Part shown: positions 32,422 through 39,912 of the stretch, one piece after another
How the letters are laid out: each line of letters begins with the position of its first letter
Position numbering within the stretch: position 1 is the first letter of the stretch
Source of the DNA: an uncultured Alphaproteobacteria bacterium
GTDB taxonomy: Bacteria; Pseudomonadota; Alphaproteobacteria; Rs-D84
Direction of reading: 5' to 3'
NCBI GenBank assembly: GCA_934230415.1
Contig: CAKQEW010000005.1
Location: 1-64,000 of the forward strand
Length of the DNA stretch: 64,000 bases
Notes under the pieces: generated by a model
Database searches by the model: none
Seen by the model: the letters and a program-made list of their open reading frames with translations, nothing else
What the model was told of the DNA's origin: nothing
Made by a program: the position numbers and the translations under genes

Positions 32422-33702
32422 TTACATTGGTAACACAACACGGACGCGTAATCCGCCCAGGTCGCTGTTTTCCAAGAACATTTGTCCACCATGGTTTTCA
32501 ATTGCAGTTTGGGCGATGGACAACCCCAATCCTGTACCGCCGGTATCGCGCCCGCGGGCGTTATCCAGGCGAACAAACGGACGCATTGCGTCGGCCTTTT
32601 TATCATCTGGAATGCCGGGACCATCATCTTCTATGATGATTTCTACCTGGTCGGTGGTATCAATTTCTGTGATTCTAATCTTCTTTTTGGCATAGCGTGC
32701 GGCGTTTTCAATGATATTTCCAAATGCGCGCGCCAACGCCATTGGGCGGGCATAGAACTGGGCCGGCGCATCTGGGAACGATGTTTCAATCGTCTTTTTC
32801 GGCGCGGCATCACGTGCAATACGCAACAGCATGGCTGGTAATTCTGTCGCCTGCTCTATCTCTGGCATTTCACCACGTGCGAATGCCAGGTATCCATTCA
32901 CCATTTCTGACATGCGGTCAATATCGCGAATCAAGTCTTCATTTTTCGCACTGCCCGTTTCCACTGCCAAACGCATGCGGGTCAATGGCGCCTTTAAGTC
33001 ATGGCTGACCGCGTTCAGCATATCTGTACGTGTGCGGTTGTACCGGTTCAGGCGTTCTTTCATGGTAATCATTGCGATTGCCGCTTCGCGGATTTCCTTG
33101 GAACCCGATGGTTTAAATCCTGGCGCGTCCAGTCCGCGACCGAACCGACCGGCGGCCTTGGCAATGCGGCGGATACTGCGCGTGTGCAACACGATAAACG
33201 GCGATATCAGCAGCAGTACAATCAAGAACGAACCAAACAGCCACAGTGTGAACACCTCTGTACTGGTAGAATATACGCGATACAGTGATGTGCCAAATGT
33301 GGCAATCTGGTTGTCACGGGTCGGCACGTCAATGAATATCAGGCGCTTGCCCTTGTCAATATAAATGGTTGCTGGCCGGTTCAGGCGTTTGGACAATTCA
33401 GACGCCAGGTGCCCAGCCTCGCGCGAGGCGTTGTCGTTTTTCGCCGGCCGGTTCAGGTGCGGATTGACCGTCACATTAATGCCAATGTCGCGCGCGATTG
33501 TGTCCAATGCGTCCTTGTTCCCATTGTCCATAAAATTCATCATGGTTGTGATTTCGCCGGCCAGGCTGCGTGCCAATGTTGCATGTACACGATCCCAGTG
33601 GTTGCCAAAAAACACATTTGCCACAATAACCTGGGCCACAATCAGTGGAACGGTTATCATTAATATTGTGCGCCACAGAAAGCTGCGTGGTATAATTCTC
33701 AT
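32422..33702 (-). CDS. EnvZ-type sensor histidine kinase
   Basis: A 426-aa membrane sensor kinase. The order is TM1 at about 10-30, a periplasmic domain of about 120 residues, TM2 at about 150-172 (FGSFLIVLLLISPFIVLH), a HAMP linker, the H-box AVSHDLKAPLTRMRL with the phospho-His, and the ATPase domain. The ATPase domain shows N-box NIIENAARYA, D/F-box EDDGPGIPDD and G-box GTGLGLSIA. All catalytic residues are present. Its start overlaps the response-regulator stop as ATGA. The signal is unknown. The third gene of the operon is an exported protein encoded upstream. Confidence 0.93.
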   Translation of the reverse strand: MRIIPRSFLWRTILMITVPLIVAQVIVANVFFGNHWDRVHATLARSLAGEITTMMNFMDNGNKDALDTIARDIGINVTVNPHLNRPAKNDNASREAGHLASELSKRLNRPATIYIDKGKRLIFIDVPTRDNQIATFGTSLYRVYSTSTEVFTLWLFGSFLIVLLLISPFIVLHTRSIRRIAKAAGRFGRGLDAPGFKPSGSKEIREAAIAMITMKERLNRYNRTRTDMLNAVSHDLKAPLTRMRLAVETGSAKNEDLIRDIDRMSEMVNGYLAFARGEMPEIEQATELPAMLLRIARDAAPKKTIETSFPDAPAQFYARPMALARAFGNIIENAARYAKKKIRITEIDTTDQVEIIIEDDGPGIPDDKKADAMRPFVRLDNARGRDTGGTGLGLSIAQTAIENHGGQMFLENSDLGGLRVRVVLPM

Positions 33703-34352
33703 GCGTTATCACCATTGTTGTTTGCGGTTGGCGTATATATCAATTTATATCCGCGTCCGCGTATTGTTATTATATCCAGATTGGATAATACACCATTTAA
33801 TTTTGTGCGCAAGCGTTTTGCAACCATTGGTGATGCCGGGGCAATATTTCCCATTGGTCGCGTCAGGTGGGTCAGCAATTTTTTCTCTTCGCCGGACAGC
33901 CCCAGTAATTTTTGCGTGCCATCCGTGGATACGAAAAATTCATTATCGGCCAGGGTCAGGCCATTTGGCATCGCCTGGGGGGTGACGCGCCCTGCCCGTG
34001 TTATGTTGCCCAGGCGTAAGATTAATTCACGCAATTGAAACGGTTTGGCCAGGTAATCATTCGCGCCCGCGTCCAGGCCGTCAATCGTATTTTCGGCGCC
34101 CGTCATCGCGGTCAGCATAATAACCGGGGTTGCGTCCCCACCGGCGCGCAATTGTTTCAGAAACGTTAACCCGTCCATCCCGACCATCATACGATCCAGA
34201 ACAATGGCATCAACCGTCATACGTGCCAGTATTTCCATGCCGATTTCTGCGGATTCGGCCGTCAAAACATTGAAATCGTTATTCTGCAACCCGTGCGCCA
34301 GGGTTTGACGCAACATGTCGTCATCGTCAATAATCAGAACGGTTTTGTTCAT
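33699..34352 (-). CDS. OmpR-family response regulator with shortened DNA-binding domain
   Basis: A 217-aa response regulator, partner of the adjacent kinase. The receiver domain has the acidic pair IIDDDDML, the phospho-acceptor in IVLDRMM and the KPF Lys. The C-terminal winged helix has the expected start (LSGEEKKLLTHL) and end (IITIRGRGYKLIY). The middle (GNIAPASPMVAKRLRTKLNG) is about 15 residues shorter than usual, so the second helix before the recognition helix is reduced. Both genes follow the exported protein at 34353-35288 with no gap, a three-gene operon. Confidence 0.88.
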   Translation of the reverse strand: MNKTVLIIDDDDMLRQTLAHGLQNNDFNVLTAESAEIGMEILARMTVDAIVLDRMMVGMDGLTFLKQLRAGGDATPVIMLTAMTGAENTIDGLDAGANDYLAKPFQLRELILRLGNITRAGRVTPQAMPNGLTLADNEFFVSTDGTQKLLGLSGEEKKLLTHLTRPMGNIAPASPMVAKRLRTKLNGVLSNLDIITIRGRGYKLIYTPTANNNGDNA

Positions 34353-35288
34353 TTACTTATTCATCGGTTCAACCGCGTATTCGCCCGGTTGGATTGTGCG
34401 CATTCTGTTGTTCGCGCCCGCCATATCTGATTCTTGGTTTACCGCGGCGCGGAACTGCATACCACTGGTTGCGAATTCGGTCTTGAACAACGCATATCCT
34501 GTGCCACCGCCGGTGGTTGGTCCCTGCATTCCCAGTGAATAATACCCACCCAAGATACCGTAATCCAGGTCAATGTAGTCAATACTGACTAACAGCGAAA
34601 TATTAGACATGCCATCGCTGGTCATATTGCATGCAAATTCACGGTTTGACAATGTTGCCTGGGAATTAATTGGCACCATGATGTCCATAACGGTCGGTTC
34701 GCATTTGCGGTCAATCCCGTTGACCAAGAATTCATATGTCATACCGACAGTCGCCTTGGACAGACCGGTTGAAACATTTACCTGGGAAATCGTTGCCTTT
34801 GGTATTTTGACCAATGCGTTGGCAATTCCACTGCGTACCGGGAACGAAATGCCAGATTGCAGGCAATCACGTGAAAACGGATCCGCTTCGCATATATACA
34901 GGCGCGAATGCTCGTTCATCATGAACATGTTGGCCAGGCTGTTAAACAAAAATGTGCGTGTGATTTTTTCGTTCAGGCGTGTGCAACCAAAATTACGACA
35001 CACAATCATCGGGCGGTCGGCAAAGATGACACCGGGGTGCGCCTGTTCTTCGGCGGCACGTGCATCAATAATATTTTGGTCATAGTCCAGGCTGTCCGCG
35101 CGTTCCATGAATTCTGTTTCTGGGATGAAATTTGGATCATCAGGATACGCATAGTACGACTGAACCGGGGTTTCAGTATAAACCGTCTGGAAATCGTCGT
35201 ATACGATTTCAGTGTCATACGTGGTCGCCGCGTACGCGTTCATGGTCAATACAGATGCAATTGCTGCGCCAAAAATAAACTTCGCCAT
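34353..35288 (-). CDS. Exported protein in an operon with a two-component system, unknown
   Basis: Not recognised. A 311-aa protein with signal peptide (MAKFIFGAAIASVLTMNAYA), a Tyr/Asp-rich N-terminal segment (about 20-75), and a beta-rich C-terminal region. Four Cys lie in the middle (IVCRNFGC, YICEADPFSRDC) and two near CEPTVM and ACNMTSD. Its stop lies directly against the response-regulator start. It may be the sensed factor or main target of the system (inference). AAAGG lies upstream of the ATG. Confidence 0.7.
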   Translation of the reverse strand: MAKFIFGAAIASVLTMNAYAATTYDTEIVYDDFQTVYTETPVQSYYAYPDDPNFIPETEFMERADSLDYDQNIIDARAAEEQAHPGVIFADRPMIVCRNFGCTRLNEKITRTFLFNSLANMFMMNEHSRLYICEADPFSRDCLQSGISFPVRSGIANALVKIPKATISQVNVSTGLSKATVGMTYEFLVNGIDRKCEPTVMDIMVPINSQATLSNREFACNMTSDGMSNISLLVSIDYIDLDYGILGGYYSLGMQGPTTGGGTGYALFKTEFATSGMQFRAAVNQESDMAGANNRMRTIQPGEYAVEPMNK

Positions 35289-35316
35289 ATCAAAGCCTTT
35301 CTTTCTCTTTTAATAA

Positions 35317-35346
35317 ATCTTAAAACATTCGCGGGGGTTGTGTCAA
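35317..35346 (-). promoter_or_regulatory. Promoter of the exported protein/two-component operon
   Basis: TTGACA (35341-35346), 18 bp, TAAGAT (35317-35322) on the minus strand, about 30 bases before the ATG at 35288. Confidence 0.65.
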
Positions 35347-35369
35347 AGCAAAAATATTTTTATTGAAAA

Positions 35370-35410
35370 TTGATATCCGTTTGTTCTAACGTTATACATA
35401 ATGATAGTAT
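35370..35410 (+). promoter_or_regulatory. Candidate promoters of the 35429-39180 operon
   Basis: Two alternatives: TTGATA (35370-35375), 17 bp, TATACA (35393-35398); or TTGTTC (35381-35386), 18 bp, TAGTAT (35405-35410). The second leaves a leader of about 12 nt that includes AAAGG. Confidence 0.45.
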
Positions 35411-35428
35411 AAAAGGAAAGGTGGAAAC

Positions 35429-36088
35429 ATGGTAGATGTTATAATTTCTGGTGATGCCGGCAAATTACATGCGGTGTATCACAAGTCTGCAATTCCGTCC
35501 GCCCCGTTGGCGGTCGTTCTGTCGGGAAACCCGCGGCAAAAGTATCATATGAATGACCGTGTTTCGTATGCAATGTTTCGTGCATTTATGGATATCGGTT
35601 TTTCTGTGGTGCGTTTCAATTACCGTGGTGTCAATGATTCAGATGGTTCCATTGGTACAACCGCCGACAACATGTTGGATATCGCGACTGTGATTGACTG
35701 GATTCAGAATAAAAACGAAGACAGTGATAAAATTTGGCTGGCGGGTCACCAGTTGGGTGCCTGGTATGTGTTACAGGCAATGATGCGTCGGCCCGAGGTT
35801 TCAGGTTTCGCCCTGGTGTCCCCAGATGCATCTATCTCTGATTTTGCGTTCTTGTCACCACGCCCGAACCGTGGGCTGTTATTACAGGGTGCGGCAGAAT
35901 CCGATGATGCGCGTGCATTTGCAACCCATCTGACCCAGGTGTTAAAGAAACAGGCACAAATTGACCTGGAAACAATCCGTGTTAAAAATGCCGATGCGAA
36001 TTATTCTATGCCGGCCGACCTGCGCCAGATGTATAATGACTTAAAGGCCTATGTTGGACGCGAAAATTCCGAAGACAAGTTGTTGTAA
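35429..36088 (+). CDS. Alpha/beta-hydrolase-like protein lacking the nucleophile Ser
   Basis: A 219-aa protein with the fold of the small alpha/beta hydrolases of the COG2945 type. It has LAVVLSGNPRQKY where active members have a His-Pro-His motif, FSVVRFNYRGVNDSDG, and a nucleophile elbow that reads GHQLGA where GxSxG is expected. The Ser is replaced by Gln, and the first His motif is also lost, so catalysis by the usual triad is unlikely. The fold may serve binding or scaffolding. The gene heads a tight group with ruvB, ybgC and tolQRA; GGAAAGG lies before the ATG. Confidence 0.75.
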   Translation: MVDVIISGDAGKLHAVYHKSAIPSAPLAVVLSGNPRQKYHMNDRVSYAMFRAFMDIGFSVVRFNYRGVNDSDGSIGTTADNMLDIATVIDWIQNKNEDSDKIWLAGHQLGAWYVLQAMMRRPEVSGFALVSPDASISDFAFLSPRPNRGLLLQGAAESDDARAFATHLTQVLKKQAQIDLETIRVKNADANYSMPADLRQMYNDLKAYVGRENSEDKLL

Positions 36089-36092
36089 AACC

Positions 36093-37085
36093 ATGCAAGC
36101 AAATACAGAACGATTTTTAGATCCAAATATCCCAGACGAAATGGCGGCATCTATTCGGCCGCACGCGTTGGCGGACTTTATTGGCCATGACGCATTAAAA
36201 CAGAATCTGTCGGTATTCATCAATGGGGCGCGTTCCCGTGGCGAAGCGATGGATCACGTGTTGCTGTACGGTCCCCCGGGATTGGGCAAGACGACATTGG
36301 CGCACATTGTGGCAAATGAACTGGGAACGAATTTCCGCGCGACATCGGCGCCCATGCTGACCAAGCAAGGCGATTTGGCGGCGATATTGACCGCGCTGGA
36401 ACCGATGGACGTGCTGTTCATTGATGAAATCCACCGGTTGCCAACTGCAATAGAGGAAGTCTTGTATTCCGCAATGGAAGATTTCAAACTGGATATCATG
36501 TTGGGCGAAGGGCCATCTGCAAAAAGCGTGCGTATTGACCTGCCCCCGTTTACATTGGTTGGGGCAACAACGCGTACGGGATTGTTGTCAAACCCATTGC
36601 GTGACCGTTTTGGAATTGATTTGCGATTGACGTTCTATTCGCCGGATGATTTGGCCAAAATTATTATGCGCAGTGCGAATATCCTGGGGACACCAATTGA
36701 TGCAGATGCGGCGTTGACCCTGGCGCGCAGTGCGCGTGGCACCCCGCGTATTGCAAACCGATTGCTGAAACGTGCGCGTGATTTTGCGGGCGCATTGGGA
36801 CGTAATGAAATATCCCCAGACACAATCAAAACCACCCTGTTCCAGTTGCATATTGACGGGTGTGGATTGGATGAAATTGATCGCGAATACATGACGACAA
36901 TCGTTCGGCATTATGCCGGTGGGCCGGTTGGGATTGAAAATCTGGCGGCGGCGTTGTCTGAACCGGCCGATACGATAGAGGATGTGATTGAACCATACTT
37001 GATGCAAATGGGTTTTGTTCAGCGCACGCCGCGCGGTCGCGTTATCACGGATGCAGGTTATAAACACCTGGGGTTGGAGAAGTAA
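36093..37085 (+). CDS. ruvB: Holliday junction branch migration helicase RuvB
   Basis: RuvB is the hexameric AAA+ motor that drives branch migration of Holliday junctions with RuvA. The 330-aa protein has Walker A GPPGLGKTT, Walker B LFIDEIHRL, sensor VGATTRTG, the Arg-finger region NPLRDRFG and the C-terminal winged helix (GFVQRTPRGRVITDAGYKHL). The ATG at 36093 is five bases after the previous stop; a TTG at 36051 is less likely. ruvA and ruvC, usual neighbours, are not in the window. Confidence 0.96.
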   Translation: MQANTERFLDPNIPDEMAASIRPHALADFIGHDALKQNLSVFINGARSRGEAMDHVLLYGPPGLGKTTLAHIVANELGTNFRATSAPMLTKQGDLAAILTALEPMDVLFIDEIHRLPTAIEEVLYSAMEDFKLDIMLGEGPSAKSVRIDLPPFTLVGATTRTGLLSNPLRDRFGIDLRLTFYSPDDLAKIIMRSANILGTPIDADAALTLARSARGTPRIANRLLKRARDFAGALGRNEISPDTIKTTLFQLHIDGCGLDEIDREYMTTIVRHYAGGPVGIENLAAALSEPADTIEDVIEPYLMQMGFVQRTPRGRVITDAGYKHLGLEK

Positions 37086-37088
37086 GTT

Positions 37089-37469
37089 ATGCCAAAAATT
37101 CATAAGTTTCCGTTCGCGATTGCATACGCGGACACGGACGCCGGTGGAATTGTATATCATGGCCGGTACATTGAAATTGCCGAACGCGCACGAATGAACT
37201 GGTTGCATGGTGTGGCGGCGGCCGGTGGTGACATCGGTTTTGTCATCCGTGAATTAAATATAAAGTATATTCGTCCGCTGAAACTGGGGGATGAATTGAC
37301 GGTGGAATCCACAATCACGCATGTTGGGGCGGCGTCGCTGTCGCTGGAACAAAAGTTCGTGCGTGACGGCGAGATTTATGCTATACTGAACGGTACGGCG
37401 GCATACATTGGCGGTGACATGCATCCCAAGCGTATCCCCGACCAGATTTTGCAAAAAATAACGGATTAA
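37089..37469 (+). CDS. ybgC: YbgC-type acyl-CoA thioesterase
   Basis: A 126-aa single-hotdog thioesterase of the tol-pal-associated YbgC group. The catalytic loop is YADTDAGGIVYHGRYIEIAE with the essential Asp. Its position directly before tolQ matches the conserved ybgC-tol cluster. Characterised members hydrolyse short- or long-chain acyl-CoA; the physiological role with Tol is unsettled. It starts three bases after ruvB. Confidence 0.9.
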   Translation: MPKIHKFPFAIAYADTDAGGIVYHGRYIEIAERARMNWLHGVAAAGGDIGFVIRELNIKYIRPLKLGDELTVESTITHVGAASLSLEQKFVRDGEIYAILNGTAAYIGGDMHPKRIPDQILQKITD

Positions 37470-37484
37470 TAAAAGGAAAGGAAA

Positions 37485-37985
37485 ATGGAAACGACAAGCA
37501 GTTTTTCACTGGCAAACCTGTTCACGGGCGATTTGATGACATTGTTTATATCGGTCGTTCTGGTCATTGGCAGTATTCTGTCATGGGCAATCATTATTGA
37601 AAAAATCCGCATGTGGCATTACACAAAGCGGAACCCGGTTAAAATCAAACCCACAGACAACCTGGATTTGATTGTTGACCGCCTGACCCGACCATTTGAA
37701 CGCAACCTGTGGTTTTTGTCCATGGTGTCGTATGTTGCGCCGTTTATCGGTCTGTTTGGCACGATTTGGGGTGTTATGGATTCGTTTTCGTCCATTGGCG
37801 TGAACCAGTCTGTATCCATCGGCGTTGTTGCACCGGGTTTGGCAACCGCATTGGGAACCACGGCATTGGGGCTGATTGCGGCGGTGCCTGCGGCGATTGC
37901 ATACCAGTATTTTATTAAACGTGCCGACGATTTGTACGACACATTGGATGACACACGCCGCGAAATGCAGGCCACACGTAAATAA
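37485..37985 (+). CDS. tolQ: TolQ proton-channel subunit, short
   Basis: TolQ with TolR forms the proton-driven stator that powers TolA during outer-membrane constriction. The protein is 166 aa against about 230 usually. TM1 is at about 18-40, TM2 at about 82-105 and TM3 at about 120-143 with the conserved GLFGTIWGVMDSF and APGLATALGTTALGLIAAVP. The missing length is in the cytoplasmic loop between TM1 and TM2. AAAGGAAAGG precedes the ATG. Confidence 0.9.
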   Translation: METTSSFSLANLFTGDLMTLFISVVLVIGSILSWAIIIEKIRMWHYTKRNPVKIKPTDNLDLIVDRLTRPFERNLWFLSMVSYVAPFIGLFGTIWGVMDSFSSIGVNQSVSIGVVAPGLATALGTTALGLIAAVPAAIAYQYFIKRADDLYDTLDDTRREMQATRK

Positions 37986-37995
37986 GGGGTTTGCA

Positions 37996-38397
37996 ATGTC
38001 GCGCAGAAGACAAAGAAATTCAGACGCCGCGATTTCACTGACGCCGATGATTGATATTATGACGGTGTTGCTGGCGGTGTTTATGGTAACAACGCCCATG
38101 ATGACCACCGGCATTGATTTGGATTTGCCGGCGGCGGGGCACACAACCCTGACGGGAAATGACCACGCGATTCAAATCAGTGTGGATGCGGCGGGGCGTT
38201 ATTACATTGGTGAAATGCAGTTGACGCGTGACGATGTGGTAAAGCGTGCAATCGCGATGCGCGGTGAAAATCCCCAGTTAACAATTATGATAAACGGTGA
38301 TCGGCGCGCGGATTATGGTGCGGTCATGTCGGTTATGGGAAAATTAAAGGATGCCGGATTCCAGCGTGTTGGTCTGCGCACCCAGATGGACAGATAG
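37996..38397 (+). CDS. tolR: TolR/ExbD stator protein
   Basis: A 133-aa single-pass protein with the proton-carrying Asp in ISLTPMIDIMTVLLAVFMV (TM Asp near residue 20) and a periplasmic domain ending VGLRTQMDR. AAGGGG precedes the ATG. It lies 10 bases after tolQ. The context, with a TolA-like protein next, favours TolR over ExbD. Confidence 0.92.
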   Translation: MSRRRQRNSDAAISLTPMIDIMTVLLAVFMVTTPMMTTGIDLDLPAAGHTTLTGNDHAIQISVDAAGRYYIGEMQLTRDDVVKRAIAMRGENPQLTIMINGDRRADYGAVMSVMGKLKDAGFQRVGLRTQMDR

Positions 38398-38415
38398 CGG
38401 TTCAATGTTCAAGTC

Positions 38416-39180
38416 ATGAAATTGAAATTTGATATTTTTAAGTCTGAAAATATGTTGATGTCCGTGATGGGGCACATGGTTGTGCTGGCGGTGATGGTAA
38501 CATCGTTTGCCGTATTTACCGAACGGGCAAAGTTGGTTGCGCCCGACCGGATTCAGATTTATGAAATTGACCTGGATGCGGTGCGTGTTTCGGGTGATGA
38601 AACCCGCCTGCATAACGTGAATGCGGATACGGCACCAACGCCCGATGCGCCCGCGCCAAAACCAGAACCCAAACCAGAACCTGTGCCGGCGCCTGTACCG
38701 GATGCCACGCCATTGGAAACACCATCACTGGTGGATGTCCCGGATGAAAAACCGGAACCGAAACCAGAACCCCAAAAATCAGACACAAAAAATCCGGATG
38801 ATTCACCCGCCCCGCGTAAAAAGACCGTAATCCGTGTCAATCGCGAGGTTGTATCCCTGGATCGTACCCTGACGATATCGGTGGTGGACGCGTTGCGTGT
38901 GGCGATGACGCGTTGCTGGGCGATTGATACGTCGCGGCCGGGCCTGGATAATATCCGCGCGGTTGCGCACCTGACCATGCGGCGCAATGGCACTGTGCGT
39001 GATGTATGGTTTGAATCTGCGGCGCGCGCCGACAGTGACCCTGCATTTGCGTACGTTCTGGATACAATTCGCAACGCGATAAACACGTGCCAGCCATTTC
39101 GTATGTTGCCCACCGGCGAATATGCCAAGTGGGAAAAGATTCAGTTAACCTTTTACCCGACCCAGGGCAAGGTTATGTAA
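38416..39180 (+). CDS. tolA: TolA-type energy-transducing protein
   Basis: A 254-aa protein spanning the periplasm. The N-terminal membrane helix is at about 15-35, followed by a Pro/Glu/Lys-rich linker at about 70-135, shorter than the helical linker of enterobacterial TolA. The C-terminal globular domain matches alphaproteobacterial TolA (VVDALRVAMTRCWAID, then LTMRRNGTVRDVWFES, and a Cys pair at CW and TCQPF). Position after tolR supports the call. tolB and pal, which often follow, are absent; an imperfect terminator follows instead. Confidence 0.85.
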   Translation: MKLKFDIFKSENMLMSVMGHMVVLAVMVTSFAVFTERAKLVAPDRIQIYEIDLDAVRVSGDETRLHNVNADTAPTPDAPAPKPEPKPEPVPAPVPDATPLETPSLVDVPDEKPEPKPEPQKSDTKNPDDSPAPRKKTVIRVNREVVSLDRTLTISVVDALRVAMTRCWAIDTSRPGLDNIRAVAHLTMRRNGTVRDVWFESAARADSDPAFAYVLDTIRNAINTCQPFRMLPTGEYAKWEKIQLTFYPTQGKVM

Positions 39181-39260
39181 AAACACCCCCACTGGGGCGT
39201 TTTTTTTAAAGAGAGCAGAGAGCAATGAAGTGCGCCATCGGCGCACTTGTTTTTTACCGT
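39178..39260 (+). terminator. Two stacked terminators after tolA
   Basis: A first hairpin ACACCCC / GGGGCGT (one mismatch) with a run of eight T ends near 39208. A second hairpin AGTGCGCC / GGCGCACT with loop ATC at about 39230-39250 is followed by TTTTTT. Between them at 39210-39223 are two heptamers of the dispersed repeat family. Confidence 0.7.
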
Positions 39261-39285
39261 TGCGGGCTAAGTTCCCCTCCGCCGG
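39261..39285. repeat. Copy of the 27081-27230 element end
   Basis: TTGCGGGCTAAGTTCCCCTC followed by CGCC is the same end sequence as at 27196-27223 (there reverse-complemented). Only the end is present. Confidence 0.55.
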
Positions 39286-39303
39286 GGGCGTTTTCTCGCC
39301 CAA

Positions 39304-39332
39304 CAAAAAACCGCCCGTGTGGGCGGTTTTCA
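39304..39332. terminator. Terminator of RNase P RNA
   Basis: Stem AAAACCGCCC / GGGCGGTTTT with loop GTGT (about 39307-39330), directly beyond the rnpB 3' end. Confidence 0.85.
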
Positions 39333-39655
39333 GACGCGCGATAAGCCGGATTCTGTACTGCCCCCGGGTCGTCATACAACCACCCAGGGGTAGCGAGCAT
39401 AATCAGTCTGCACCCAATGTTACCACTGGGCATCATGCCTTCTACCCGCCCCCATCCTTGGGACCTGTCATCGGGGGCCTATTTGAAGTTGCTGCGCACA
39501 GAGATTGCCCGTTTCACCCTAATTTAATAGTTTCGTCACTGTTGCTCTAGTCGTCAGATTGCTCTGCTCGGTCATTAGCCGATGTGCTGTCCCATGCAGT
39601 CCGGACTTTCCTCCGCCCGCCGTGGTGGCGAACGGCTATGCTCTGCGCGTCTGTT
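39331..39655 (-). ncRNA. rnpB: RNase P RNA, bacterial type A
   Basis: The catalytic RNA of RNase P, which trims tRNA 5' leaders. On the minus strand the conserved GGAGGAAAGTCCGGACT block lies near the 5' end and ACAGAATCCGGCTTATC near the 3' end. The termini pair as helix P1 (CAGACGCGC with GCGCGTCTG), fixing the ends at about 39655 and 39331. The promoter start point agrees with the 5' end. Length is about 325 nt. Confidence 0.95.
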
Positions 39656-39662
39656 GTGGGCG

Positions 39663-39690
39663 ATTTTATCACGAATTTCGCAATTTTCAA
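39663..39690 (-). promoter_or_regulatory. rnpB promoter
   Basis: TTGAAA (39685-39690), 16 bp, TGA-TAAAAT (-10 at 39663-39668). The expected start point, 7-8 nt later, falls at the P1 5' end. Confidence 0.7.
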
Positions 39691-39835
39691 CGAAAAATAG
39701 ATAATAGAGAGCAAATCTCTCATTACTCGTCATACCGGCGAAGGCCGGTATCCATTGCCCCGCAGGGACAAATATCGCGAGCAACGCGAGCGCCATCTAT
39801 TATCTATGCTCTATTATCTCTGCTCTTTTTATATA
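39691..39835. repeat. Heptamer repeats flanking a REP-like palindrome
   Basis: On the left the minus strand reads TCTATTA TCTATTT (39697-39710). On the right the plus strand has five heptamers in a row (39796-39830): TCTATTA, TCTATGC, TCTATTA, TCTCTGC, TCTTTTT. Between them is a palindrome ATACCGGC / GCCGGTAT at 39732-39751, of the kind common as dispersed intergenic repeats. The whole forms an approximate inverted structure between rnpB and the giant gene. No coding sequence is supported here. Confidence 0.65.
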
Positions 39836-39912
39836 TAAATCATTTTTTCTCTTGCAGTGGTTGCGGTATTTTTTCTATGATTAATTACAAAAGAGAAAAA
39901 GAAGTGGGAAGA

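Noticed and set aside
32247..32627. 126-aa minus-strand ORF
   Set aside because: It overlaps the histidine kinase end in another frame and runs through the terminator.
39559..39912. Upstream extension of the giant gene frame
   Set aside because: It overlaps RNase P RNA on the other strand and repeat DNA; the signal peptide starts at 39913.
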